Positions 14,686 to 20,690 of a stretch of DNA of 20,690 nt are shown one piece after another. The stretch covers positions 1 through 20,690 of the forward strand of contig DATBFX010000190.1 of NCBI GenBank assembly GCA_036558305.1, read 5' to 3'. This stretch comes from DATBFX01 sp036558305 (GTDB lineage: Bacteria > Chloroflexota > Chloroflexia > Thermomicrobiales > UBA6265). Position numbers and translations under genes: made by a program. The notes under the pieces were generated by a model. It saw only the letters and a program-made list of their open reading frames with translations, had not been told where the DNA came from and did not search any database. Position 1 is the stretch's first letter; every line of letters begins with the position of its first letter.

Positions 14686-15244
14686 CCCGCCAAGCGGCCC
14701 CGCAACGGGAATCCCCGTCGCTCCGATGCTCGGACATTTCGATCCGCACCTGACTCAGCTCATCATCGACGAGGAGACGTCGACGTCGATCACCCTGGTG
14801 TTGCGGCAGTTGATCAAAGACAGCCAGGCGACGAGCGGCATGGTGCTCGACCGGGCGGGTCAGATCATCGTCTGGGACGGCAGCGGTTACGAAGGCGCGC
14901 GGATGCAACTCGGCGCGCTGATCGCCGGCACCTATGCCTCGACGCGGGAGGTGGCGCGCATCCTGGAGGAGAGCGGGTTCCGCACGCTCTTGCAAGAAGG
15001 CGCCAAGGAGAAGATCTTTACCGAAGCGGTCGGCGACCAATGGTTGGTCTCCGTGATCTTCGGTCGCCACACCCACCTTGGACTCGTCAAAGTGCTCTGC
15101 AGCCGGGCGACCGTCGACCTGGTGCAGATCCTGGCGCGCACGGTCGAACGGAGCAAGGCCCGACCCAAACTCCGCGATGCCGGACTGATGCGCATCGCGA
15201 ACGATACGATCGACCTCATCTTCCGGGACGATTCCGAGAAGTGA
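14678..15244 (+). CDS. Roadblock/LC7-domain protein (MglB-like partner of GTPase)
   Basis: The 188-residue protein has a Roadblock/LC7 fold: a leading helix (SITLVLRQLIKDSQATSGMVLDRAG), strands carrying QIIVWDGSG, a middle helix (ALIAGTYASTREVARIL) and the pair LVSVIFGRHTHLGLVKVLC. Roadblock proteins such as MglB bind small Ras-like GTPases and act as their GTPase-activating or exchange partner. The gene lies 20 bases upstream of an MglA-like GTPase, which strongly supports that partnership. An extra N-terminal tail of about 35 residues and a C-terminal helical tail lie outside the core. ATG 14678 lies inside the end of purM with GGAAGG upstream. Its cellular role in this organism (polarity, gliding, envelope) is unknown. 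Confidence 0.85.
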   Translation: MANPPSGPATGIPVAPMLGHFDPHLTQLIIDEETSTSITLVLRQLIKDSQATSGMVLDRAGQIIVWDGSGYEGARMQLGALIAGTYASTREVARILEESGFRTLLQEGAKEKIFTEAVGDQWLVSVIFGRHTHLGLVKVLCSRATVDLVQILARTVERSKARPKLRDAGLMRIANDTIDLIFRDDSEK

Positions 15245-15264
15245 TGGGCTGAGGGAAAGGACCT

Positions 15265-15840
15265 ATGGCGCTCATCAATGTCGCCGCCCGGGAGATCCAC
15301 GGCAAGATCGTTTACTACGGTCCGGGTCTCTGCGGCAAAACGACTAACCTGCAATACATCCACGGCAAGATCCCCACGGGCACCAAGGGTGATCTCCTCT
15401 CGATCGCGACCGAAACCGAGCGCACGCTCTTTTTCGATTTCTTGCCGCTCGATCTCGGCAAGGTCCACGGGTTCACGATCCGTTTCCACCTCTACACCGT
15501 CCCCGGACAGGTGCTGTACGAGCGGACGCGGATTGCGGTGCTGAACGGGGCGGACGGCGTTGTCTTCGTCGCGGACGCCCAGCGTGAGAGGTTGCAGGAC
15601 AACCTGCAGAGTCTGCGCGAGCTCGCCCAGAACGTGTCGGCGCAGGGCAAGCGCTTCCTCGACTTCCCGCTGGTGATGCAATACAACAAGATGGACCTAC
15701 CGAACTCACTGCCGGTGCCGGTCCTCGATCGCTACCTGAACACCATCCGCGTTCCCCGCTTCGAAGCGACCGCGGTCAACGGCGCCGGCGTCTTCGAAAC
15801 TCTGCGGGCGGTCTGCAAGTTGGTGACGAACAAGCTCTGA
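15265..15840 (+). CDS. MglA-like Ras-superfamily small GTPase
   Basis: This 191-residue GTPase resembles MglA, the switch protein for cell polarity in Myxococcus. It shows the P-loop GPGLCGKTT (residues 19-27), the switch region ETERTLFFDFLP (with Arg53, the position of the intrinsic catalytic arginine in studied MglA proteins), YTVPGQ (78-82, where Thr replaces the usual Walker B Asp and Gln82 is the catalytic glutamine), and NKMD (141-144) for guanine. The MALINVAAREIHGKIVYYGPG start is typical. No lipidation box is visible. AAAGGA lies before the ATG and the Roadblock gene is 20 bases upstream. A long inverted repeat follows the stop. Full-length and intact. Confidence 0.93.
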   Translation: MALINVAAREIHGKIVYYGPGLCGKTTNLQYIHGKIPTGTKGDLLSIATETERTLFFDFLPLDLGKVHGFTIRFHLYTVPGQVLYERTRIAVLNGADGVVFVADAQRERLQDNLQSLRELAQNVSAQGKRFLDFPLVMQYNKMDLPNSLPVPVLDRYLNTIRVPRFEATAVNGAGVFETLRAVCKLVTNKL

Positions 15841-15854
15841 TCGTAAAGCGTAGG

Positions 15855-15933
15855 GAGGTCCTTCGCTGCGCTCAGGATGTTCAATTGAGGGATTGGACCA
15901 AATCTGAACATCCTGAGCGCAGCGAAGGACCTC
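15855..15933. repeat. Perfect 29-bp inverted repeat between convergent genes
   Basis: Arms 15855-15883 and 15905-15933 are perfect reverse complements around a 21-base centre that itself holds a small imperfect stem (GATTGG/CCAAATC). It lies between mglA and the convergent EthD-like gene. The long perfect arms suggest a dispersed palindromic repeat (REP/MITE-like) that also acts as a bidirectional terminator. No transposase, target duplication or T-tract is evident. Confidence 0.85.
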
Positions 15934-15958
15934 TCCGTCGCCGGTACCATCTCTCCCC

Positions 15959-16276
15959 TCAGACGATCACCTGCTCATCCGCAAAGAACGCCATTGTCGC
16001 CTCCGTATCCTGGAAAATCGGCGCGTCGCCGATCGCGGCGGCGAACTCCGGGCTGGTTTCGGCGCGCCGCCAGGACTCCTCGTCGTCGAAACCGAGAACG
16101 GCGACGGCGTCGAACGGTGGCGGTTCCTCTGGGTGCCCAGTCATCGGGTAGCAACGGTAGAAGCGGACGCCGGGCACCTTCGCGGTGAGCGGCGTGTGCG
16201 CTTCGATCCAATAGCGCGTGAACTCCTCTTGGGACAAGGACGCTTTCTTCTTGACGAGGAAGACGACGGTGAACAC
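15959..16276 (-). CDS. EthD-family small protein
   Basis: The 105-residue protein has the dimeric alpha/beta-barrel EthD pattern: VVFLVKKKASLSQEEFTRYWIEAHTPL at the start, then a central VRFYRCYP strand, FDAVAVLGFDDEESWRRAETSPEF, and AMFF-like end (ATMAFFADEQ). EthD proteins are small auxiliary or catabolic proteins, first known from ether (ETBE) degradation, with many of unknown function. GTG 16276 has AAAGGAG about 10 bases upstream. The gene lies 20 bases after the dehydrogenase gene on the same strand, so both are probably one operon. Its actual reaction is unknown. Confidence 0.82.
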   Translation of the reverse strand: MFTVVFLVKKKASLSQEEFTRYWIEAHTPLTAKVPGVRFYRCYPMTGHPEEPPPFDAVAVLGFDDEESWRRAETSPEFAAAIGDAPIFQDTEATMAFFADEQVIV

Positions 16277-16296
16277 GCCGCGTGCTCCTTTCGCAC

Positions 16297-17220
16297 TCAG
16301 TCGTCGTCCATGCCCAGCAAGAAGTCGGGCCGGGCGTATTCGGGGTTTGGGTGGGTGTAGAAGCCTTGTCCGGACTTCTCGCCGAGTTTGCCTTCGGTGA
16401 TGAGACGGTGGAGGGTTTGCGAGGGGAGGTCGGTCGGGTCGGGTGAGACCGCGTGGTAGGAAGCTTCGATGTCGGCCACGACGTCGAGACCGACCATGTC
16501 CATGATGCCGAACGGGGCGTATTGCGTCTGGAAAAAGAGCATCCAGAGGCGGTCCACGTCTTCGGGATCGGCCACGCCCTCGTCGACCACGCGCAACGAT
16601 TCGCGCTTTACCGCGCGCCAGATCCGATTGATGATGAACCCTTTGCTTTGGCCGCGAACGACGGCCGTGACCAGCCCCAAAGATCGGCCGAACCGCCTGG
16701 TGCTCGCCAGAACTTCGTCGCTGGTCTGACCGCAGGTCATCAGTTCCAGCATCGAGCGCACCCAGACCGGTGCGAAGAAGTGCATGTTGAGCAGGCGATC
16801 TGGTCGCTCGACGACTTCCGCGAGCGGGGCAGAGGGCAAGGAGGAGCTGTTGGTTGCCAGGATGGTGTCGGATTGAGCGAATCGTGAAAGGTCCACGAAG
16901 ACGGCGCGTTTGGTATCGAGGTCTTCCCGGACCGCCTCGATGACGAGGTCGGCATCGGACACGGCATCTTGCAACGATTCGGCCAGACGGAGTCGAGCAA
17001 GCGCCCCCGCGACATCTCCGTCCGCCATTTCGGCGGCCGCGATCGCCGGCAGGATCTCGCGCTCGGCCCGTTCACGGCCGCGCTGAAGCGCGTTTGGAAC
17101 GGCGTCAAACAGGGCGACGTGCCGACCGCCGAATGCCGCCAGCGACGCGATCTGCGCTCCCATCGTTCCCGCGCCGACGACGGCAACCCGGTTGATGACC
17201 CGCCCCGGTGTCTCAGTCAA
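16297..17220 (-). CDS. 3-hydroxyacyl-CoA dehydrogenase family protein
   Basis: This 307-residue NAD-dependent dehydrogenase oxidises a 3-hydroxyacyl-CoA or a similar hydroxy acid. It has the Rossmann motif GAGTMG (16-21), LVIEAVRED, TNSSSLP (Ser near 126), NMHFFAPVWVRSMLELM (His147 and Glu159, the catalytic pair) and SKGFIINRI (Asn198). The C-terminal domain ends with GLDVVADIEASYHAVS and KLGEKSGQGFYTHP. HFFAP replaces the commoner HFFNP. The TTG start at 17220 is chosen because GAGGAG lies 7 bases before it and the protein then begins in the family's normal place; ATG 17250 is the alternative. It is divergent from the fourth kinase and leads the EthD gene. L-gulonate or carnitine-type dehydrogenase activity cannot be excluded. 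Confidence 0.87.
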   Translation of the reverse strand: MTETPGRVINRVAVVGAGTMGAQIASLAAFGGRHVALFDAVPNALQRGRERAEREILPAIAAAEMADGDVAGALARLRLAESLQDAVSDADLVIEAVREDLDTKRAVFVDLSRFAQSDTILATNSSSLPSAPLAEVVERPDRLLNMHFFAPVWVRSMLELMTCGQTSDEVLASTRRFGRSLGLVTAVVRGQSKGFIINRIWRAVKRESLRVVDEGVADPEDVDRLWMLFFQTQYAPFGIMDMVGLDVVADIEASYHAVSPDPTDLPSQTLHRLITEGKLGEKSGQGFYTHPNPEYARPDFLLGMDDD

Positions 17221-17313
17221 TGCAATGCTCCTCGACGCATGTCTACGCATGGTTCGATCCGATTCTGGTCGGACCGGAGTTTGCCACGAATCCCGCCGCG
17301 GTGCGCCATGCCG

Positions 17314-17319
17314 TATCAT
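17314..17319 (+). promoter_or_regulatory. Possible -10 element of the fourth kinase gene
   Basis: TATCAT lies 42 bases before the kinase ATG in the 140-base divergent gap. The only TTGCCA-like hexamer is 27 bases upstream, too far for a normal promoter. A weak call. Confidence 0.25.
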
Positions 17320-17360
17320 CGCGCGCCGCACGGGTGGCATGGTGCGGGGAGGGCGATGAG

Positions 17361-18908
17361 ATGGCCGGTGAGCTCCTCTTGGGGATCGATGTCGGAACCT
17401 ACAGCTCAAAGGGTGTCCTCTGCGCGCCCGATGGCGAGGTGCTCGCGGCGGAGACGGTGGAGCACGGATTGAGTCTGCCGCGGCCGGGTTGGGCGGAACA
17501 CGACGCGGACGCGGTCTGGTGGAGCGACTTCGTCCAGATCTGTCGCCGGCTGTTGGGTAGGCGCTACGCGGGCGACGACGTCGGCGCCGTGGCGGTCAGC
17601 GCGATCGGCGCGTGCATGCTGCCCGTCGATCGCGATGGGCGCCCGCTCCGGCCCAGCGTCCTCTACGGCATCGACACCAGATCCGCGGAGGAGATCGCCT
17701 GGCTCAACGAGCGGTTCGGTGAGGAGGCCATGTTCGATCTGGCCGGGATGGCGCTGACCAGTCAGGCGATCGGGCCGAAGATCCTGTGGCTGCGCCGCCA
17801 CGAACCGGAGGTCTTTGCCCGCACCCACAAAATCCTCACCGCCGGCTCGTATCTGGTATATCGTCTGACCGGCGAGTACGTGATCGATCGCCACACCGGT
17901 TCGTATTTCAATCCCCTCGTCGACATCCATCGTCTCGAATGGGACGGCCGCTTCGCCGAACCGATCGTCGACCTGGACCGGCTGCCGCGCTTGATGTGGT
18001 CCGACGAGATCGCGGGGACGGTCGGGGCTCGTGCCGCCGCCGAAACCGGGCTGCGGGGCGGTACACCGGTCACCGCGGGAACGGTCGACGCGGCCGCAGA
18101 GGCCGTCAGCGTCGGGGTCGTCGAACCGGGCGACATGATGGTGATGTACGGCACGACGATGTTCTTCATCCTGGTGACCGACCAACCGGTACCCGACCGG
18201 CGGATGTGGGCGACGGCCTTCTGCTTCCCCGGTCTCTACGACGTGGCCGGCGGCATGGCGACCTCGGGCGCCTTGACCCGCTGGTTCCGCGATCAATTTG
18301 GGACGGCCGAGCTGGCGCACGAACGCGAGGGCGGCCCGAACGCCTACGCGGCGCTGGCCGAGCTCGCTGCTACGGCGCCGGTCGGCGCCGGAGGCGTCGT
18401 CTGCCTGCCGTACTTTAGCGGAGAGCGGACGCCGCTCAACGATCCGCTCGCCCGCGGCATCTTTGCGGGTCTGACGCTCTCGCATACCCGCGGTCACCTG
18501 TACCGCGCCGTTCTCGAAGGAACCGCGTTCGGCGTTCGCCACAATCTGGAGGCGATGCGCGAGATGGGCGCGGAGCCGCGGCGGTTGGTGGCGGTCGGCG
18601 GCGGGGCGAAGAATCCGGTCTGGTTGCAAATCGTCACCGATGCGACCGGCCTTGCCCAGGACGTCCCGGAGCGAACCGTCGGCGCGTCGTACGGCGACGC
18701 CTTTCTCGCCGGACTCGCCACCGGGATCGTGCCCGATCGCTCCTCACTGCGACGCGACTGGGTCAAGATCGCGACGCGCCTGGAACCCGAGATCGCGCGC
18801 CACGCGGCGTACGAACCGTACTACGGCGTCTATCGCCGCCTGTACGAGAACGCGAAACAGGAATTGCACGAACTCGCCCGGTTGGGACGGGCAGACGGTC
18901 CGGACTGA
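17361..18908 (+). CDS. FGGY-family carbohydrate kinase
   Basis: The 515-residue protein is the fourth FGGY kinase in the window. Motifs in order: GIDVGTYSSKG (Asp10), AVSAIGACMLPVDRDGRP (the sugar-contact block, where GQMHG is replaced by SAIGACML), GTVDAAAEAVSVGVV (catalytic aspartate), YGTTMFF, YFSGERTPLNDPLARGIFAGL (FGGY region) and VGGGAKNPVWLQIVTDATG. It is a complete, normal-length enzyme. The altered sugar-contact block suggests a substrate other than D-xylulose, possibly another ketose or polyol; this is inference. ATG 17361 has GGGGAGGG 8 bases upstream. It is transcribed away from the hydroxyacyl-CoA dehydrogenase gene and stands alone. Confidence 0.88.
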   Translation: MAGELLLGIDVGTYSSKGVLCAPDGEVLAAETVEHGLSLPRPGWAEHDADAVWWSDFVQICRRLLGRRYAGDDVGAVAVSAIGACMLPVDRDGRPLRPSVLYGIDTRSAEEIAWLNERFGEEAMFDLAGMALTSQAIGPKILWLRRHEPEVFARTHKILTAGSYLVYRLTGEYVIDRHTGSYFNPLVDIHRLEWDGRFAEPIVDLDRLPRLMWSDEIAGTVGARAAAETGLRGGTPVTAGTVDAAAEAVSVGVVEPGDMMVMYGTTMFFILVTDQPVPDRRMWATAFCFPGLYDVAGGMATSGALTRWFRDQFGTAELAHEREGGPNAYAALAELAATAPVGAGGVVCLPYFSGERTPLNDPLARGIFAGLTLSHTRGHLYRAVLEGTAFGVRHNLEAMREMGAEPRRLVAVGGGAKNPVWLQIVTDATGLAQDVPERTVGASYGDAFLAGLATGIVPDRSSLRRDWVKIATRLEPEIARHAAYEPYYGVYRRLYENAKQELHELARLGRADGPD

Positions 18909-18911
18909 CCG

Positions 18912-18933
18912 AACCGGCTCCAGCCTACCGGTT
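18912..18933 (+). terminator. Hairpin after the fourth kinase gene
   Basis: AACCGG (18912-18917) and CCGGTT (18928-18933) form a 6-bp stem with a 10-base loop beginning 4 bases after the stop. No T-run follows. The rest of the 186-base gap to 19095 has no gene; a weak -35-like TTGCGC is at 18977. Confidence 0.4.
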
Positions 18934-19041
18934 GTCCCAAATACCGAAACCACGAAGAAACGCAGCCCGTGCAGTCTTGCGCTGGGGCCGGCGAGATGAT
19001 AGGGTGGCTCGACGGAACCTGAGTGACCCGTCCGATGGGCA

Positions 19042-19058
19042 TGCCGGCAATGCCGGCA
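19042..19058. promoter_or_regulatory. Tandem palindromes upstream of the glycine-rich gene
   Basis: TGCCGGCA occurs twice, separated by one base (19042-19049, 19051-19058). Each copy is self-complementary, so the pair can be read as a 9-base direct repeat or a 17-base inverted repeat. It ends 36 bases before the ATG and could be an operator or a leader hairpin. Confidence 0.35.
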
Positions 19059-19094
19059 CGGCGCGCGACGAGGACCGGGTAGGGGGACACGTTC

Positions 19095-19835
19095 ATGACA
19101 CATGACGAGATAGAGGACCTGTTAAACCGTCGTGCCGTATTGAAACGCTCCGCGGCGATCGTGGCGCTCCTTGCCGGTACCCTGGCTCCGGTCGGTTTGC
19201 ATTCGGTGCTCGCCCAAGATGGTACGGACGGCGGCGACAACCAGGGCGGCGCCTCCGAAGGCGGCAACGCCACCGGCGGCGACTCGCAGGGCGGCGACGG
19301 CAACGGCGGCAGCGGCAGCGGTGGCGGGGCCTCGTCCGGCGGCACCGATGGCGGAGACGCCACCGGCGGCAACAACGCGGGCGGCGACGGCGGGAGCGCC
19401 GGCGGCGGCGGCGGCAGCGGCGGTGACGGTGTTGGCGCCGACGGCGGCGATGCCGAAGGCGGTGCCGGTGCCGGTGGCGCCGGTGGTGACGGCGGCGACG
19501 CCGGTTCTGGTGGCGGCGCCCAGAGCGGCGACGCCGTCGGCGGCAACGGTGGTGACGCGTCTGCAGGTGCCGATTCCGGCGGTGGCGGGGGCGGCGACGC
19601 CGAGGCGACCGGCGGCGGCGGTGGTGCAGCATCGGCCGGCAGCGGCGGTGGCGAGTCGGTCGACGGTGGTACCGGCGACATCGAGATCTCGTCCGCGGGC
19701 AGCGGGGGCGGTTCGTCGTCGAGCAGTTCCGGCGGTTCGGGCGGCTCGACCGAATCGGATTCGCACGCCGAACGGAAGCTGAGGCGCCTGCGCCTTCGCT
19801 TCAGCCGCGTCGGACTCGGTGTCGAAGCCCAATAG
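19095..19835 (+). CDS. Exported glycine-rich low-complexity protein (PGRS-like), paralogue 1
   Basis: The 246-residue protein has three parts. Residues 1-40 form a twin-arginine-like signal: NRRAVLK at 11-17, a hydrophobic stretch, and a likely cleavage in SVLA-QDG. Residues 41 to about 220 are almost entirely Gly with Asp, Ala, Ser, Asn and Thr, in GGX and GGDGG(D/N)A units, resembling mycobacterial PGRS stretches. The C-terminal 21 residues are basic (ERKLRRLRLRFSRVG) with no membrane helix. GGX repeats are known to be able to fold as bundles of polyglycine-II helices; whether this one does is inference. GGGGG precedes ATG 19095. No enzymatic motif is visible. The function is unknown; a cell-surface or matrix role is plausible. 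Confidence 0.8.
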   Translation: MTHDEIEDLLNRRAVLKRSAAIVALLAGTLAPVGLHSVLAQDGTDGGDNQGGASEGGNATGGDSQGGDGNGGSGSGGGASSGGTDGGDATGGNNAGGDGGSAGGGGGSGGDGVGADGGDAEGGAGAGGAGGDGGDAGSGGGAQSGDAVGGNGGDASAGADSGGGGGGDAEATGGGGGAASAGSGGGESVDGGTGDIEISSAGSGGGSSSSSSGGSGGSTESDSHAERKLRRLRLRFSRVGLGVEAQ

Positions 19836-19849
19836 CATTCGGATTCGCG

Positions 19850-19878
19850 GCGGCCGGGGCAATTGATGCCCCGGCCGC
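19850..19878 (+). terminator. GC-rich hairpin after the first glycine-rich gene
   Basis: A perfect 12-bp stem (19850-19861 with 19867-19878) and an ATTGA loop lie 14 bases after the stop, followed by GCGCCATTTCT with a short T-rich stretch. It is a good intrinsic-terminator shape, but the T-run is short. It suggests the two glycine-rich genes are at least partly separate transcripts. Confidence 0.7.
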
Positions 19879-19937
19879 GCCATTTCTGCCATCGCGTCAT
19901 GGAGCTGGATCCGCGGACCTACGACAAGGAGGCTGCG

Positions 19938-20501
19938 ATGTCGGCAGATGAGCGCGATAAACGACTCGGCGATCGTTTCAGTCGTCGCGACGCGTTGCGC
20001 GGAGCAGGCCTGGTCGCGGCGGCGATCGTAGCCGCGGTGTCGCCGCGCGGATTGCGCTCGGCGCTTGCCGGCGCGGTCGGCGGCGGGAATACCGGTGGCA
20101 ACGGCACGGGTGACAGCACGACGGGCGGGGACAGCACGGGAGGCGCCGGCGTCGGCGGACCGGCCACGGGAGGCAGCGCCTCGACGGGCGACACCACCGG
20201 CGGTGACACGATCGGGGGCGGCCACACGGGCGGGAACGGCGGCAGTGCCACCGGTGCCCAAGGCCAGGGGGCAAACGGTACCGGCGGCAATGGTGGGACC
20301 TCCACCGGCGGTAATGGAGCGGGCGGCGACGGCGGTCCCGGCGGCAACGGCGGCAACGGCGGCAACGCGAAGAGCGGCAACGCCACCGGCGGCGATGGCG
20401 GCGATGCGAACAGCGGCGCGCACACTCGTTCCGTCTCGGCGACGTCTGCCGGTTCGACCAAGAAAAAGAAGACCCCCAAGAAGAAAAAGAAGTCATCGTA
20501 G
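19938..20501 (+). CDS. Exported glycine-rich low-complexity protein, paralogue 2
   Basis: The 187-residue protein has the same architecture as its upstream neighbour. A Tat signal (FSRRDALRG at 14-22, hydrophobic 23-35, cleavage after ALA at 44) is followed by about 120 residues of GGX repeats rich in Thr, Asn, Ser and Asp (GGNGTG, GGDSTGG, GGNGGNGGNA). A strongly basic tail, TKKKKTPKKKKKSS, ends it. Core composition differs: this copy has more Thr and Asn, the first more Asp and Ala. AGGAGG lies 5 bases before ATG 19938, so this start is chosen over the ATG at 19863. The twin arginines preceded by Ser match the Tat consensus well. Function unknown. Confidence 0.8.
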   Translation: MSADERDKRLGDRFSRRDALRGAGLVAAAIVAAVSPRGLRSALAGAVGGGNTGGNGTGDSTTGGDSTGGAGVGGPATGGSASTGDTTGGDTIGGGHTGGNGGSATGAQGQGANGTGGNGGTSTGGNGAGGDGGPGGNGGNGGNAKSGNATGGDGGDANSGAHTRSVSATSAGSTKKKKTPKKKKKSS

Positions 20502-20516
20502 GGGTGACTCGACTCC

Positions 20517-20547
20517 TTTGAAGGACCCCCACCGATTGTCCTTCGAA
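20517..20547 (+). terminator. Hairpin after the second glycine-rich gene
   Basis: A 10-bp stem with one G-T pair (20517-20526 with 20538-20547) and an 11-base loop begins 15 bases after the stop. No long T-run follows. It also precedes the promoter of the next gene, so it probably insulates the two units. Confidence 0.5.
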
Positions 20548-20565
20548 TTGACGGCGGCGAACCCA

Positions 20566-20594
20566 TTGACAGGTGCCCTTCGGTCACGTAGTCT
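20566..20594 (+). promoter_or_regulatory. Promoter of the gene at the right edge
   Basis: A perfect -35 TTGACA (20566-20571) is followed after exactly 17 bases by TAGTCT (20589-20594, three of six matches). Transcription would start near 20601, about 35 bases before the GTG at 20636. Confidence 0.6.
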
Positions 20595-20635
20595 ACGGAC
20601 CGGCGGGGTAGGCCTGCCGTAGGAAGGGCCAGACT

Positions 20636-20690
20636 GTGACCCGTTACTGGGTGCCAAACAGGATCGGCATCGGTGCTCCGTTCGCGGAGC
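20636..20690 (+). CDS. Start of an unidentified gene, cut by the window
   Basis: GTG 20636 opens a frame of 18 codons that runs off the right edge (begins VTRYWVPNRIGIG). GGAAGGG lies 8 bases before it and a promoter with a perfect -35 lies upstream, so a real gene probably begins here. Too little is visible to name a family. Confidence 0.4.
   Translation, partial: MTRYWVPNRIGIGAPFAE

Noticed and set aside
19200..19760. Possible CRISPR or tandem DNA repeat array
   Set aside because: The repetition comes from glycine codons of varying context; there is no constant repeat length or unique spacer pattern.
19122..20423. Minus-strand alanine/proline-rich frames opposite the glycine-rich genes
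   Set aside because: They are complements of GGC/GGN repeats. The plus strand has signal peptides, ribosome sites and terminators, and the minus strand has none.

Overview
The window is 20.7 kb of GC-rich, densely packed bacterial chromosome. Gene content suggests a Chloroflexota bacterium, plausibly of the Thermomicrobia/Sphaerobacter type. The hints are a Roadblock/MglA pair next to purM, an amidohydrolase-Rieske pair, many GTG starts, GC-rich long palindromes between convergent genes, and Tat-exported glycine-rich proteins. No rRNA or other taxonomic marker is present, so this placement is an inference.

Positions 1-6758 form a plus-strand sugar uptake and catabolism region. It holds the tail of an LsrF/DhnA-type class I aldolase, then a fructose-type ABC importer resembling FrcBCA (binding protein, permease, ATPase) with its own sigma70-like promoter, then two FGGY carbohydrate kinases whose stop and start codons overlap. 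A third FGGY kinase (xylulokinase-like, 6836-8275) lies convergently on the minus strand. A long palindrome at 6750-6844 separates it from the second kinase and supplies both stop codons.

Positions 8382-10936 form a plus-strand cluster of an amidohydrolase, a small Rieske protein and a class I mannose-6-phosphate isomerase-like protein. A WYL/DeoR-type regulator (minus, 10967-11917) is convergent with it and divergent from hflX.

Positions 12055-15840 hold a housekeeping and signalling block: hflX, which lacks a normal start codon, then purM, a Roadblock/LC7 protein and an MglA-like small GTPase. A perfect 29-bp inverted repeat ends this block.

Positions 15959-18908 carry a minus-strand pair (3-hydroxyacyl-CoA dehydrogenase, then an EthD-like protein) divergent from a fourth FGGY kinase. 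The last 1.6 kb holds two tandem genes for Tat-exported, glycine-rich, low-complexity proteins with basic C-terminal tails, each followed by a hairpin. At the right edge a promoter leads into a gene cut off by the window.

The coherent themes are (i) sugar import and phosphorylation, with four FGGY kinases, an aldolase and a phosphomannose isomerase, and (ii) a possible surface or extracellular glycine-rich protein system. The second is the least explained part of the window.
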